The notes under the pieces: model-generated
What the model saw: the letters and a program-made list of their open reading frames with translations, nothing else
Told to the model about the DNA's origin: nothing
Databases searched by the model: none
Translations under genes and position numbers: made by a program
Assembly: GCA_017479885.1 (NCBI GenBank)
Contig: JAFVBR010000042.1
Span: forward strand, 62,001 to 126,000
From: Paludibacteraceae bacterium
GTDB lineage: Bacteria; Bacteroidota; Bacteroidia; Bacteroidales; Paludibacteraceae
Direction of reading: 5' to 3'
DNA length: 64,000 nucleotides
Part shown: in pieces, positions 8,645 to 16,836 of the stretch
Numbering within the stretch: position 1 is the first letter of the stretch
How the letters are laid out: the number at the start of each line of letters is the position of its first letter

Positions 8645-9900
8645 CCACGACTATTCTCATATCTGCAGGCGCATTGCTGTTGGGAGCACTCCTGACATTT
8701 CTCATTATGCGTAGCCGACAGGCGCGAACTGATGCACAACTGCACATTCTGGAGGAGCAACTCAGCAAAGCAGAAAAACAACTAACAGAACAAACTGAGC
8801 AAATAAGGCAACTCACTGCTGAACTTGCTGCTACTCAAGCCGACAAGCAGAATATGCAGGAGAAACTGCAGAAGCAACTTGAAGAGGCAGAGCAGATGCA
8901 GAAACGGCTCACTACCGAATTCGAGAATATTGCCAACCGCCTTATGCAGAAACAACAAGAGGAATTGGCAATGCACAACAAGGAACAGATAGGAAACATA
9001 CTGCAGCCGCTCAATGACAAAATAAAAGATTTCCGCGAACAAGTGAGCAATGCTTTCTCGCAGGAGACACGAGAGAAAGTTTCGCTGCAAGCCGAGTTGA
9101 AAAGACTGCTCGAACTAAACCAGACATTGTCAGAAGATGCGGTGAATCTGACCAATGCCTTGAAGGGCGATGTAAAACGCCAAGGTAACTGGGGCGAGTT
9201 TGTTTTGGAGAAAGTGCTCGAAGCTTCAGGGCTGAGAAAAGGGATAGAATATGAGAGAGAAGTGGTGGTGCGCGGTCCCGAAGGGGAAACACTGCGCCCC
9301 GATGTCATCATTCGTATGCCGGACAACAAGCAGATTATTATTGACTCCAAAGTTTCGCTTGTAGCATACGAGCAGATGCAGCAGGCACAAAACGAAGAAC
9401 AATACAACAGGCTACTGAAAGCCCACACTGAGTCACTCAAGCAGCATGTGAAAGAACTCTATGAAAAGCAATATCAGCAGGCGACAGGATTGAACACCCC
9501 GGATTTTGTGCTGATGTTTGTGCCAATAGAAGCATCGTACAGTGTAGCTATTCAGGCTGACAACACGCTATATGATTATGCACTCGAGCGCAAGATAGTA
9601 ATAGTCAGCCCCACCACCCTGCTTGCAACTCTGCATACAGTAAGTTATGTGTGGAAACAAGAGAACCAAAGCCGCAATGCGATGGAGATTGCACGCTTAG
9701 CAGGTGCCATGTATGACAAACTGGCTGGCATGATGGAGGACTTCCAAAAAGTACAGAAGAATCTGGAACTTGCGCAAAAAGCATACAACGACACACTGAG
9801 CAAACTCTCGGAAGGAAAAGGTAACGTGCTACGCACAGCAGAGAAGATAAAAGAACTTGGAGCCAAGGCAAGCAAAACACTGCCTGCAAGTGAAGAATAA
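8641..9900 (+). CDS. rmuC: RmuC family DNA recombination-limiting protein
   Basis: 419 residues. An N-terminal membrane helix (ILISAGALLLGALLTFLIM) is followed by a long Gln/Glu-rich coiled coil (about 25-150). The RmuC nuclease-like domain follows (about 170-370), with the typical GNWGEFVLEKVLEASGL, PDVIIRMPDNKQIIIDSKVSL and FVPIEASY segments. In E. coli, RmuC restrains inversions at short inverted repeats; the biochemical activity is presumed nucleolytic. The ATG overlaps the GH13 stop (ATGA), giving a transcription unit that may start at pheS. A palindromic repeat cluster lies just downstream. Confidence 0.92.
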   Translation: MTTTILISAGALLLGALLTFLIMRSRQARTDAQLHILEEQLSKAEKQLTEQTEQIRQLTAELAATQADKQNMQEKLQKQLEEAEQMQKRLTTEFENIANRLMQKQQEELAMHNKEQIGNILQPLNDKIKDFREQVSNAFSQETREKVSLQAELKRLLELNQTLSEDAVNLTNALKGDVKRQGNWGEFVLEKVLEASGLRKGIEYEREVVVRGPEGETLRPDVIIRMPDNKQIIIDSKVSLVAYEQMQQAQNEEQYNRLLKAHTESLKQHVKELYEKQYQQATGLNTPDFVLMFVPIEASYSVAIQADNTLYDYALERKIVIVSPTTLLATLHTVSYVWKQENQSRNAMEIARLAGAMYDKLAGMMEDFQKVQKNLELAQKAYNDTLSKLSEGKGNVLRTAEKIKELGAKASKTLPASEE

Positions 9901-9910
9901 TCATAACGGT

Positions 9911-9992
9911 ATAGACTGAATTATACACTGTAGAGACTGAATATATTGTAGAGATTGAATTATTGTAGAGACTGAATATATTCAGTCTCTAC
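9911..9992. repeat. Cluster of GTAGAGACTGAAT units ending in a perfect 28-bp palindrome
   Basis: Four related units start near 9911, 9930, 9948 and 9965 (tagactgaat, gtagagactgaatat, gtagagattgaat, gtagagactgaatat). The last is joined to its own inverse to give a perfect 28-bp palindrome at 9965-9992 (arm GTAGAGACTGAATA). It lies between the convergent rmuC and exporter genes and could also fold as a terminator. Related palindromes are at 42835-42864 and 60999-61026, so this is a dispersed REP-like family. Confidence 0.85.
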
Positions 9993-10062
9993 TATTATTG
10001 GTCTCCGCTATCAGTCTCCGCCTTTTGCATCTTCCCTTGTCTCACTACTCATAATCAGAGCC

Positions 10063-10914
10063 TTATACCGTATCCATGAACGAGCGCTGAACCTTGTTGA
10101 ATACTATGATTCCGACAAACAGCAGCAATATCATAAAGCCGAAACTATAGCCAAGCATCCACCATTCGTGGCAACCTGTACCCAACATTCCGTATTTGAA
10201 AAACTCAACTATACCCGTAATCGGATTCAGCTGCATTATAAGCTTCAAGGTAGGATTCGTTATGGTCGATAGAGGATAAATAACAGGTGTCGCATATTGC
10301 CACAATCCTACCAGAAACGACAGCAGAATCTGCAAATCACGATACTTCGTCGTCATCGAAGAAAACAATATTCCAAAACCCAGAGCCGTCAATGCCAGCA
10401 TCATCACCAACACCGGTACCAGCAATGCATAGAGGTTGGTGTAAATAGGCGCATCGGTGAATAGCAAATAATAAAGGTAGATAACGAAGAACAGCGAGAA
10501 CTGGATGCCGAAACGAACCAGATTGCTAATCACGTTCGCAAGAGGCACTACCAAACGAGGAAAATATACCTTGCCGAATATGCCCGCATTGTCAACAAAA
10601 GTGTTGCTGGTCTTCGTCAAGCAGTCCGAGAAATACGACCAGAAGCATATACCTGCCATATAGAACAACGGTTGAGGCATGCCGTCGGTCGATATTTTGG
10701 CTATACCGCCGAACACCACCATATACATCACTGTGGTCATCAATGGCTGTATCAGAAACCATAACGGGCCAAGTATCGTCTGCTTGTACTGGGTAATGAT
10801 ATTACGTTTTACAAACAGCAGACACAGATCTTTGTAGCGCCACAACTCCTTGAAGTCAACATCAAGCAGACTCGTACGAGGCTTTATCTCAGTCGTCCAG
10901 TCGGCAGTATTCAT
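10063..10914 (-). CDS. ABC-2 type transporter permease for polysaccharide or teichoic acid export (Wzm/TagG-like)
   Basis: 283 residues with about six membrane helices and the ABC-2 fold. The N-terminus (WRYKDLCLLFVKRNIITQYKQTILGPLWFLIQPL) is characteristic of Wzm/TagG/KpsM permeases, which export finished polysaccharide across the inner membrane. Such a permease needs an ATPase partner (Wzt/TagH), but none is adjacent. Upstream is the divergent nqr operon and downstream are repeats and rmuC, so the partner must lie elsewhere. The locus at 24.8-36.3 kb uses the Wzx/Wzy route instead, so this permease probably serves a different polymer. The start at 10914 sits about 40 bases after a promoter. 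Confidence 0.88.
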   Translation of the reverse strand: MNTADWTTEIKPRTSLLDVDFKELWRYKDLCLLFVKRNIITQYKQTILGPLWFLIQPLMTTVMYMVVFGGIAKISTDGMPQPLFYMAGICFWSYFSDCLTKTSNTFVDNAGIFGKVYFPRLVVPLANVISNLVRFGIQFSLFFVIYLYYLLFTDAPIYTNLYALLVPVLVMMLALTALGFGILFSSMTTKYRDLQILLSFLVGLWQYATPVIYPLSTITNPTLKLIMQLNPITGIVEFFKYGMLGTGCHEWWMLGYSFGFMILLLFVGIIVFNKVQRSFMDTV

Positions 10915-10958
10915 TCTTATCTCCTTTTTCTCTTAACATCTACTAACATTTTCGAGTG

Positions 10959-10990
10959 CAAAGTTACAACATTTTCCGAAATCATGCAAC
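10959..10990 (-). promoter_or_regulatory. Promoter of the ABC-2 permease gene
   Basis: On the minus strand a clear TAACTTTG at 10959-10966 is preceded after 20 bases by GTTG (10987-10990), a three-of-four match to the -33 element. The 10991-11155 stretch beyond it is intergenic with mixed composition. I see no gene, RNA or strong hairpin there. Confidence 0.65.
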
Positions 10991-11155
10991 TTGCATCAAT
11001 AATCACGTTGACAAATGCCCGCTGCTACTTTGAGACAGCCCCATGCCATGACTCTTCATGCAGCTTCTGCGAGAAGAAGGGGGTGGCAGATAAACTTGCC
11101 GGAAAATAAAGTTGGTTATTGCAAAGTTTTTCTTTTATATCTCAACATTATTTTG

Positions 11156-11163
11156 TAATTTTG
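11156..11163 (+). promoter_or_regulatory. -7 element of the nqr operon promoter
   Basis: TAATTTTG at 11156-11163 matches the phylum -7 consensus; the -33 region is only T-rich. Transcription would start near 11170 and leave a leader of about 85 bases. This rules out the in-frame TTG at 11172 as the nqrA start and supports the ATG at 11256. The leader holds a small hairpin, GAGGT...ACCTC, near 11200-11217. Confidence 0.65.
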
Positions 11164-11255
11164 CAGGCTGATTGGTATGCCTTTTCCAAAACACCGGCAG
11201 AGGTCATCCGGTCACCTCGCAAGAGAACAAACAAAACACAATTAATCATAACGTT

Positions 11256-12620
11256 ATGAACAAAGTAATCAAACTCAAACGTGGTTTGGACATCGAGATT
11301 TCAGGTGCTGCTGCCAAGGAAACGGGCAGCGTACGCAGACCTGAGGTATTCCATGTCGTACCCGACCACTTCGCCGGAGTGACCCCGAGACTGGATGTTC
11401 ACGAAGGCGACAAAGTGAAGGCAGGCACTTCCCTGTTTCACGACAAACAGTTTGCCGAAATGTTTTTCGCCTCACCCGTAAGCGGCACGGTAAAAGCCGT
11501 CGTCCGCGGGGAAAGGCGCAAAATCATGTCTATCGACATTGAGGCAGACATTGTGCTTGAGTACGAAAAGTATGAGAGCAACCTCGCCGAGATGACCGGC
11601 GAGCAAGTGAAGGAGTTGGTACTGAAGGCAGGTGTATGGAGCTACATCAAGCAGCGCCCCTACGACTGCATAGCCAACCCTGAGAAACAACCGAAGGCTG
11701 TATTCGTATCATGCTTCGACAGTGCCCCGCTGGCACCTGACTACGAGTACGTGCTCCGCGGTCACGGCACAGAGCTTCAGGCAGGTATCACCGCCCTGAG
11801 CAAGATGGCAGGCGTACCCGTCAATCTGGGAATCAGATACGGAGACAAGGCCACAGAGTTCCGCGGCTTGAAGAATGTGGAGATAACCGAGTTCGCCGGT
11901 CCCCACCCTGCAGGTAACGTTGGTGTGCAGATCAATCACGTAAACCCCGTCAACAAAGACGAAGTGGTATGGACGGTCAACATTCAAGACGTTGCCATTC
12001 TCGGCCGTTTGTTCACCAAAGGCATTGTGGACATGCAGAAACTTGTGGCTCTCACAGGTCCGCTGGTGGTTGCACCCAAATACTACAAGGTGTTGCCAGG
12101 AATGCCTGTTACCGCTGTTTTTGGCTGCAATGTGGAGAAGGGTCTTCCTGTGCGCTACATAGCAGGCAACGTGCTTTCAGGTCATCAGGTGGAACTGAGC
12201 GAAATGATTTCGCCCTACGACAACCAGTTCACCGCCATTGACGAAGGAAGCGAGACCCACGAGTTTATGGGTTGGATAATGCCGCGTTTCTCACGCTTCA
12301 GCACCAACCGTAGCGTGCCATCGGCGTTCTTGCGCTGCCTTATGAAAGCAGAGAACTACATCTACGATGCACGTATGCTTGGCGGCAGACGCGCCATCAT
12401 CGTAAGTGGAGAATACGACAAAGTGTTCCCCATGAACATCTACCCCGAATATTTGATTAAAGCAATGATTGCCGGCAATTTGGACAAGATGGAGCAGCTT
12501 GGTGCTTACGAAGTGGCTCCGGAAGATTTTGCCCTCTGCGAGTTTGTATGCACAAGCAAGATGCCTCTGCAGGCTATCGTCCGTCAGTCGTTGGATAATA
12601 TGAGAAAGGAGCTTGAGTGA
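11256..12620 (+). CDS. nqrA: Na+-translocating NADH:quinone reductase subunit A
   Basis: The 454-residue peripheral subunit of the NQR complex, which oxidises NADH, reduces quinone and pumps Na+ out. No membrane helices are predicted. The N-terminus (IKLKRGLDIEISGAA) and the internal GHGTELQAGI and PVTAVFGCNVEKGLPVRYI segments are typical. I chose the ATG at 11256 because the transcript appears to begin at about 11170, and the length then agrees with the family. First gene of nqrAB-x-y-CDEF. The stop TGA at 12618-12620 overlaps the nqrB ATG by one base. Confidence 0.96.
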   Translation: MNKVIKLKRGLDIEISGAAAKETGSVRRPEVFHVVPDHFAGVTPRLDVHEGDKVKAGTSLFHDKQFAEMFFASPVSGTVKAVVRGERRKIMSIDIEADIVLEYEKYESNLAEMTGEQVKELVLKAGVWSYIKQRPYDCIANPEKQPKAVFVSCFDSAPLAPDYEYVLRGHGTELQAGITALSKMAGVPVNLGIRYGDKATEFRGLKNVEITEFAGPHPAGNVGVQINHVNPVNKDEVVWTVNIQDVAILGRLFTKGIVDMQKLVALTGPLVVAPKYYKVLPGMPVTAVFGCNVEKGLPVRYIAGNVLSGHQVELSEMISPYDNQFTAIDEGSETHEFMGWIMPRFSRFSTNRSVPSAFLRCLMKAENYIYDARMLGGRRAIIVSGEYDKVFPMNIYPEYLIKAMIAGNLDKMEQLGAYEVAPEDFALCEFVCTSKMPLQAIVRQSLDNMRKELE

Positions 12621-13846
12621 TGAAATGGTTATATAATATAGTAGAAAAGCTTCGCCCCACTTTCAGTGAAGGCGGCAAGCTGCACGCACTCCATTCGTTG
12701 TTCGATGGATTCGACACATTCCTTTTCACTCCGAACACCACAGCAAAGCGCATCGGTGCTCAAGTGCACGATGCAACCGACTCGAAGCGCACTATGATAA
12801 TCGTAGTACTCGCTCTCGTGCCTGCCATGCTGTTCGGTATGTACAACATCGGTTACCAGCACTTCCTTGCAACCGGTGAGATAGTAGCCGGCGGACTGAC
12901 ATGGGCTTTGTTCTGGAAAGCGTTTGCTTTCGGACTGTTGGCACTATTGCCTTATATCATTGTCAGTTACATTGTCGGTCTGGGCATTGAGTTCACAGTG
13001 GCGCAGTGGAAACATGAGGAGATAGCCGAAGGTTTTCTCGTTACCGGTTTCCTTATTCCTCTAATTGTGCCTATCGACACACCGCTCTGGATGGTAGCCA
13101 TTGTAACCGCTTTTGCAGTTATTTTTGCCAAAGAGATTTTCGGCGGCACAGGCTACAACATCTTCAACGTGGCATTGATTACCCGTGCATTCCTGTTCTT
13201 CGCCTACCCGACCAAGATGTCAGGCGACAAGGTGTTTGTCCGCACGGAGGGCACTTGGGGCTGGGACAACGGTCAGGCATTGGTTGACGGGTTCTCAGGA
13301 GCTACTCCTCTGGGACAGATTGCAACCGCTCAGGACCCGAGCATCGTGCTCCACAACACTGTGGGTGAGCCTATGACCATGCTCAGTGCCATGAACGGAC
13401 TTTATCCCGGTTCGGTTGGCGAGACTTGCGTTTGGGCAATCCTTCTGGGCGCATGCCTGCTGCTGATGACCGGCGTAGCAAGTTGGAAAACCATGCTCAG
13501 CGTGTTTGTAGGCGGCGGTCTGATGGCTTGGATATTCAATATCTCGGGCATAGACAATGCTGCTGCCAACACACCATGGTATATGCATCTCGCTCTCGGC
13601 GGATTCGCCTTTGGTGCAGTGTTTATGGCAACCGACCCTGTTACTTCCGCACGCACGGAATGCGGCAAGTGGATTTACGGATTCCTTGTAGGTGCTCTTG
13701 CCATACTGGTTCGCTGCTTCAACCCGGGTTATCCGGAGGGAATGATGCTTGCCATACTATTCGGCAACCTCTGCGCTCCGCTGATTGACTGGTGCGTAGT
13801 GCAAGTAAACATAAGAAGGAGACAAAAACGTGCAGCGGTAAAATAA
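12620..13846 (+). CDS. nqrB: Na+-translocating NADH:quinone reductase subunit B
   Basis: A 408-residue integral membrane subunit with about ten hydrophobic helices. It carries the covalent FMN site: the motif SGAT within VDGFSGATPLGQ, with the flavinylated Thr near residue 229. FMN is attached there through phosphate by ApbE, which is not encoded in this window. The helix pattern IPLIVPIDTPLWMVAIVTAFAVIF is typical of the NqrB/RnfD family that lines the Na+ path. The ATG overlaps the nqrA stop. The expected next gene, nqrC, is displaced by about 1.1 kb of unrelated coding sequence. Confidence 0.96.
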   Translation: MKWLYNIVEKLRPTFSEGGKLHALHSLFDGFDTFLFTPNTTAKRIGAQVHDATDSKRTMIIVVLALVPAMLFGMYNIGYQHFLATGEIVAGGLTWALFWKAFAFGLLALLPYIIVSYIVGLGIEFTVAQWKHEEIAEGFLVTGFLIPLIVPIDTPLWMVAIVTAFAVIFAKEIFGGTGYNIFNVALITRAFLFFAYPTKMSGDKVFVRTEGTWGWDNGQALVDGFSGATPLGQIATAQDPSIVLHNTVGEPMTMLSAMNGLYPGSVGETCVWAILLGACLLLMTGVASWKTMLSVFVGGGLMAWIFNISGIDNAAANTPWYMHLALGGFAFGAVFMATDPVTSARTECGKWIYGFLVGALAILVRCFNPGYPEGMMLAILFGNLCAPLIDWCVVQVNIRRRQKRAAVK

Positions 13847-13879
13847 AATGCCGATATAGGAGCAATATTCTGTTGTAAC

Positions 13880-14557
13880 ATGAAGAAATCCACAAAACAT
13901 ATTATAATTATTTTGACAACCATTATGGTTGCCATAGTGCTTATATTATGTATAGGAATCTTCTTCATTCTTAAGAACTATTCAGTGGATGAGTCAGAGA
14001 TAAGCATAACATTCGATTCTATCCCCGCTCTGGATGCGGAAGGATTACAACAATTGGCTAATCAGTCAGATGCAGAATACACAATGCTATACTGCTATAG
14101 TGCATTATGCAGCTGGGCCAATCAGAGTTATCCGTTTTTCAAGAGTGTGGCAGACAAGTATGATTTTGATTTCGTTGTCTTACTTAAAGATAGAGCCACT
14201 GATTCAATCATGACACAAATCTCTATTAACAGACTTCATCAATTGGATTCATCACTCGCAAGTATTGTGATGTTGTCAGATTCACTCTACGATATTGAAT
14301 ATCGAGATCTGCCTCCCATATCAAAAAGGAAATCCATGTTTCAAGCATACGGCGGACCAAAAGAGGGAAACAAATATATCAACTATGTTGACAAATATAT
14401 TCCAACGGAATTCAATCATGATGCTGCTACTCCGAAAATGATTCTGTATAAGAAGAATAAAGGGATAGTATTTGTAAATGAAGGTTACGATCAGGAAGAG
14501 TTTGAAAAGAAAGACAGGATTCGTCTTGAACAGACTATTGGCTATAACGCAGAATAA
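13880..14557 (+). CDS. Membrane-anchored thioredoxin-like protein of unknown function inside the nqr operon
   Basis: 225 residues. One strong N-terminal membrane helix (residues about 8-33, IIIILTTIMVAIVLILCIGIFFIL) is followed by a soluble domain that would face the periplasm. The domain has thioredoxin-like hints: a strand ending in TMLYCYSALCSW, a helix FFKSVADKYDF, a strand FVVLLK, and a late ATPKMILYKK resembling the cis-Pro strand. The two cysteines are spaced C-x4-C, not CxxC, so a normal disulfide active site is absent. Codon use is much more AT-rich than in the nqr genes on either side. It starts 33 bases after nqrB. I know no such gene in the standard nqr order; function unknown. 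Confidence 0.7.
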   Translation: MKKSTKHIIIILTTIMVAIVLILCIGIFFILKNYSVDESEISITFDSIPALDAEGLQQLANQSDAEYTMLYCYSALCSWANQSYPFFKSVADKYDFDFVVLLKDRATDSIMTQISINRLHQLDSSLASIVMLSDSLYDIEYRDLPPISKRKSMFQAYGGPKEGNKYINYVDKYIPTEFNHDAATPKMILYKKNKGIVFVNEGYDQEEFEKKDRIRLEQTIGYNAE

Positions 14558-14575
14558 AAATACTAATGACTAGAT

Positions 14576-14938
14576 ATGAAAAAGATAGCTATATACAACA
14601 TAATTTGCGCATTGATATTTGTAATATTGACATTCATTTTCTTGAAGTATGTCAACAATATGGCAAATTATATTGTTTCCTTCACGACGATGTATATCTT
14701 ATGGGGAATATTTCAATTTGCTTTACTTGAGAACTTACCAGAACCAAATAAAGTAAAAACATCGTATATAGTAGGCATGCTATTTCTTAATGTGATATCA
14801 ATAGCATTTTTGGTATATTCATTTATGTATGTAGAAACTCAAATAATGAATATACTACTTATATTGTATGTAATCATTCAAAATGTTGTAATGTATCTAC
14901 TATACAGAAAAGAAACTAATAATTATGAGCAAGTTTAA
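14576..14938 (+). CDS. Small four-helix membrane protein of unknown function inside the nqr operon
   Basis: 120 residues that are almost all hydrophobic. Four helices can be drawn at about 5-25, 32-52, 65-85 and 89-112, joined by short loops (NLPEPNKVKTS is the longest). No conserved motif or charged residue within a helix suggests a transporter. It follows the thioredoxin-like gene by 18 bases. Its last 14 bases overlap the start of nqrC (ATG at 14925), so it must be co-transcribed and probably coupled with nqrC. Base composition is AT-rich like its partner, which suggests the pair entered together. Function unknown. Confidence 0.7.
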   Translation: MKKIAIYNIICALIFVILTFIFLKYVNNMANYIVSFTTMYILWGIFQFALLENLPEPNKVKTSYIVGMLFLNVISIAFLVYSFMYVETQIMNILLILYVIIQNVVMYLLYRKETNNYEQV

Positions 14939-15584
14939 CACAAACAGCAATGTTTACACGATAATCTACGCAACGGTTATCGTCGTAATAGTAGCTCTTT
15001 TGTTGGCTGTTGTAAGTTCGGCTTTACGCCCGAAGCAGCAGGCTAATGTGGAGCTTGACAGAAAGAAGCAGGTGCTCTCATCGCTCAATATCGACATCAA
15101 GCAGGTGAATGACGTTGACCAAATGTACGCCGAAGTAATCAGCGAACAGGAGATTGACGGCAAGCAAGTGTTTGTTGCCAAAACAGATGACGGCACCAAG
15201 TACATCATCCCGATGACCGGCGCAGGTCTGTGGGGTGCTATCTGGGGCTATATAGCTCTTGATGAGGACAGGAACACCGTTTACGGCACCTTCTTCAACC
15301 ACGACTCGGAGACTCCGGGTCTTGGAGGCGAAATCACCACCCGCGGTTTCCAGACACGCTTCAACGGCAAACACATAAAAGCCGCTGACAAGTATCAGAT
15401 GGAGATTGTGAAAGGCGAGGCAGCAGGCGAACAAGTGCAGGCCATCTCGGGTGCTACCATCACATCGAAGGGTGTGGAGACAATGATTAACACGACCCTT
15501 GCTGAATACACGGAGTTTCTAAGCGGTGCACCCGCAGAAACGACAGAACAAGTTGAACCCATAGAAGAGGAGGCACAACAATGA
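14925..15584 (+). CDS. nqrC: Na+-translocating NADH:quinone reductase subunit C
   Basis: 219 residues with one N-terminal membrane helix (VYTIIYATVIVVIVALLLAVV) and a periplasmic FMN-binding domain. The covalent FMN site is SGATIT, with Thr168 the expected flavinylated residue. GAGLWGAIWGYIAL and ETPGLGGEI are typical NqrC segments. It is somewhat shorter than the Vibrio protein, mainly between the helix and the FMN domain. It starts within the end of the 120-residue membrane gene and ends overlapping nqrD by four bases. Confidence 0.95.
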   Translation: MSKFNTNSNVYTIIYATVIVVIVALLLAVVSSALRPKQQANVELDRKKQVLSSLNIDIKQVNDVDQMYAEVISEQEIDGKQVFVAKTDDGTKYIIPMTGAGLWGAIWGYIALDEDRNTVYGTFFNHDSETPGLGGEITTRGFQTRFNGKHIKAADKYQMEIVKGEAAGEQVQAISGATITSKGVETMINTTLAEYTEFLSGAPAETTEQVEPIEEEAQQ

Positions 15585-16201
15585 AACTATCAGACAAAAC
15601 AAAAGAGACCCTTCTTGGTCCTCTCAGTGCAAACAACCCCGTTATTGTGCAGATCCTGGGTATCTGCTCGGCATTGGCAGTAACAGTACAACTGAAGCCT
15701 GCCCTTGTGATGGGTATTGCTGTAACAATCATCGTGGCTATGTCGAACGTAGTGATTGCACTCATTCGCAACACTATTCCGATGCGAATACGTATTATAG
15801 TGCAATTAGTGGTTGTTGCCGCCTTGGTGACACTTGTAAGTGAAGTGCTGAAAGCCTTTGCATACGATGTGGCAGTGCAGCTGTCGGTATATATAGGACT
15901 TATCATTACCAACTGTATATTGATGGGTCGCTTGGAGGCATTTGCCATGTCGAACAACGTTTGGGACAGTTTCCTTGACGGACTCGGCAACGGACTCGGC
16001 TATGCCATCATTCTCGTGATTGTGGCATTCTTCCGCGAACTGCTCGGCAGCGGTTCGTTGCTCGGGTTTCAGGTAATACCGCAGTGGTGCTATGAGCACG
16101 GCTATGTAAACAACGGCATGATGATGATGCCTGCTATGGCGCTTATTCTTGTGGGTTGCATAATATGGGTTCATCGTTCAATAAACAAGGAGGAGAAGTA
16201 A
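15581..16201 (+). CDS. nqrD: Na+-translocating NADH:quinone reductase subunit D
   Basis: A 206-residue integral subunit with six membrane helices. NqrD and NqrE are homologous, inverted in topology, and hold an iron centre between them in solved NQR structures. Motifs seen: [33 protein letters not shown] and [14 protein letters not shown], all typical of NqrD/RnfE. The cysteine of ITNCI is one expected iron ligand. ATGA overlap with nqrC, and one base between its stop and nqrE. Confidence 0.96.
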   Translation: MKLSDKTKETLLGPLSANNPVIVQILGICSALAVTVQLKPALVMGIAVTIIVAMSNVVIALIRNTIPMRIRIIVQLVVVAALVTLVSEVLKAFAYDVAVQLSVYIGLIITNCILMGRLEAFAMSNNVWDSFLDGLGNGLGYAIILVIVAFFRELLGSGSLLGFQVIPQWCYEHGYVNNGMMMMPAMALILVGCIIWVHRSINKEEK

Positions 16202-16202
16202 T

Positions 16203-16832
16203 ATGGAACATGCATTTAGTTTATTTGTCCGCAGCATATTTGCTGACAACATGATATTCGCATACTTCCTTGGTATGTGTTCTTATTTGGCAGTGTCGAA
16301 AGACGTGAAGACAAGTGCCGGTCTGGGTGTGGCAGTAACATTCGTGCTGCTTGTCACATTGCCCGTCAACTATCTGCTGCAAGTGTATGTACTCGGTCCC
16401 AACTGCCTTGTTGAAGGTGTTGACCTGAGTTACCTGAGTTTCATCATCTTCATTGCCGTGATTGCCGCTATCGTGCAGATAGTGGAGATGGTGGTGGAGA
16501 AATTTGCTCCTTCGCTCTATGCTTCGCTCGGTATATTCCTCCCGCTGATAGCAGTCAACTGCGCCATCATGGGTTGCTCGCTGTTCATGCAGCAGCGTGT
16601 CGGACTTGAGGCTACCGACCCGAAAGCTATTCTGAACATAGGTGATGCTTTCATGTATGCCCTTGGTTCGGGTATAGGCTGGTTCCTTGCGATTGTCTGC
16701 CTTGCAGGTATCCGCGAGAAGATGGAGTACAACGATGTACCCAAACCTCTCCAGGGACTTGGAATCACTTTTATTACTGTAGGTCTAATGGCTATGGCAT
16801 TCATGTGCTTTAGCGGAATAAGTATAGGATAA
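16203..16832 (+). CDS. nqrE: Na+-translocating NADH:quinone reductase subunit E
   Basis: A 209-residue integral subunit with six helices, paralogous to Nqr[25 protein letters not shown] and [18 protein letters not shown] are family hallmarks, and the cysteines in GMCSY and VNCAI are expected ligands of the intramembrane iron centre shared with NqrD. It follows nqrD directly and is followed by nqrF after four bases. Confidence 0.96.
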   Translation: MEHAFSLFVRSIFADNMIFAYFLGMCSYLAVSKDVKTSAGLGVAVTFVLLVTLPVNYLLQVYVLGPNCLVEGVDLSYLSFIIFIAVIAAIVQIVEMVVEKFAPSLYASLGIFLPLIAVNCAIMGCSLFMQQRVGLEATDPKAILNIGDAFMYALGSGIGWFLAIVCLAGIREKMEYNDVPKPLQGLGITFITVGLMAMAFMCFSGISIG

Positions 16833-16836
16833 GGTT

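Noticed and set aside
9911..9992. Repeat cluster as a possible CRISPR array
   Set aside because: Units are short and degenerate, spacers are not unique sequences of constant length, and the last unit is a palindrome.
10991..11110. Possible remnant of an insertion sequence end upstream of nqrA
   Set aside because: A few transposon-end-like words are present, but there is no inverted pair, target duplication or transposase remnant.
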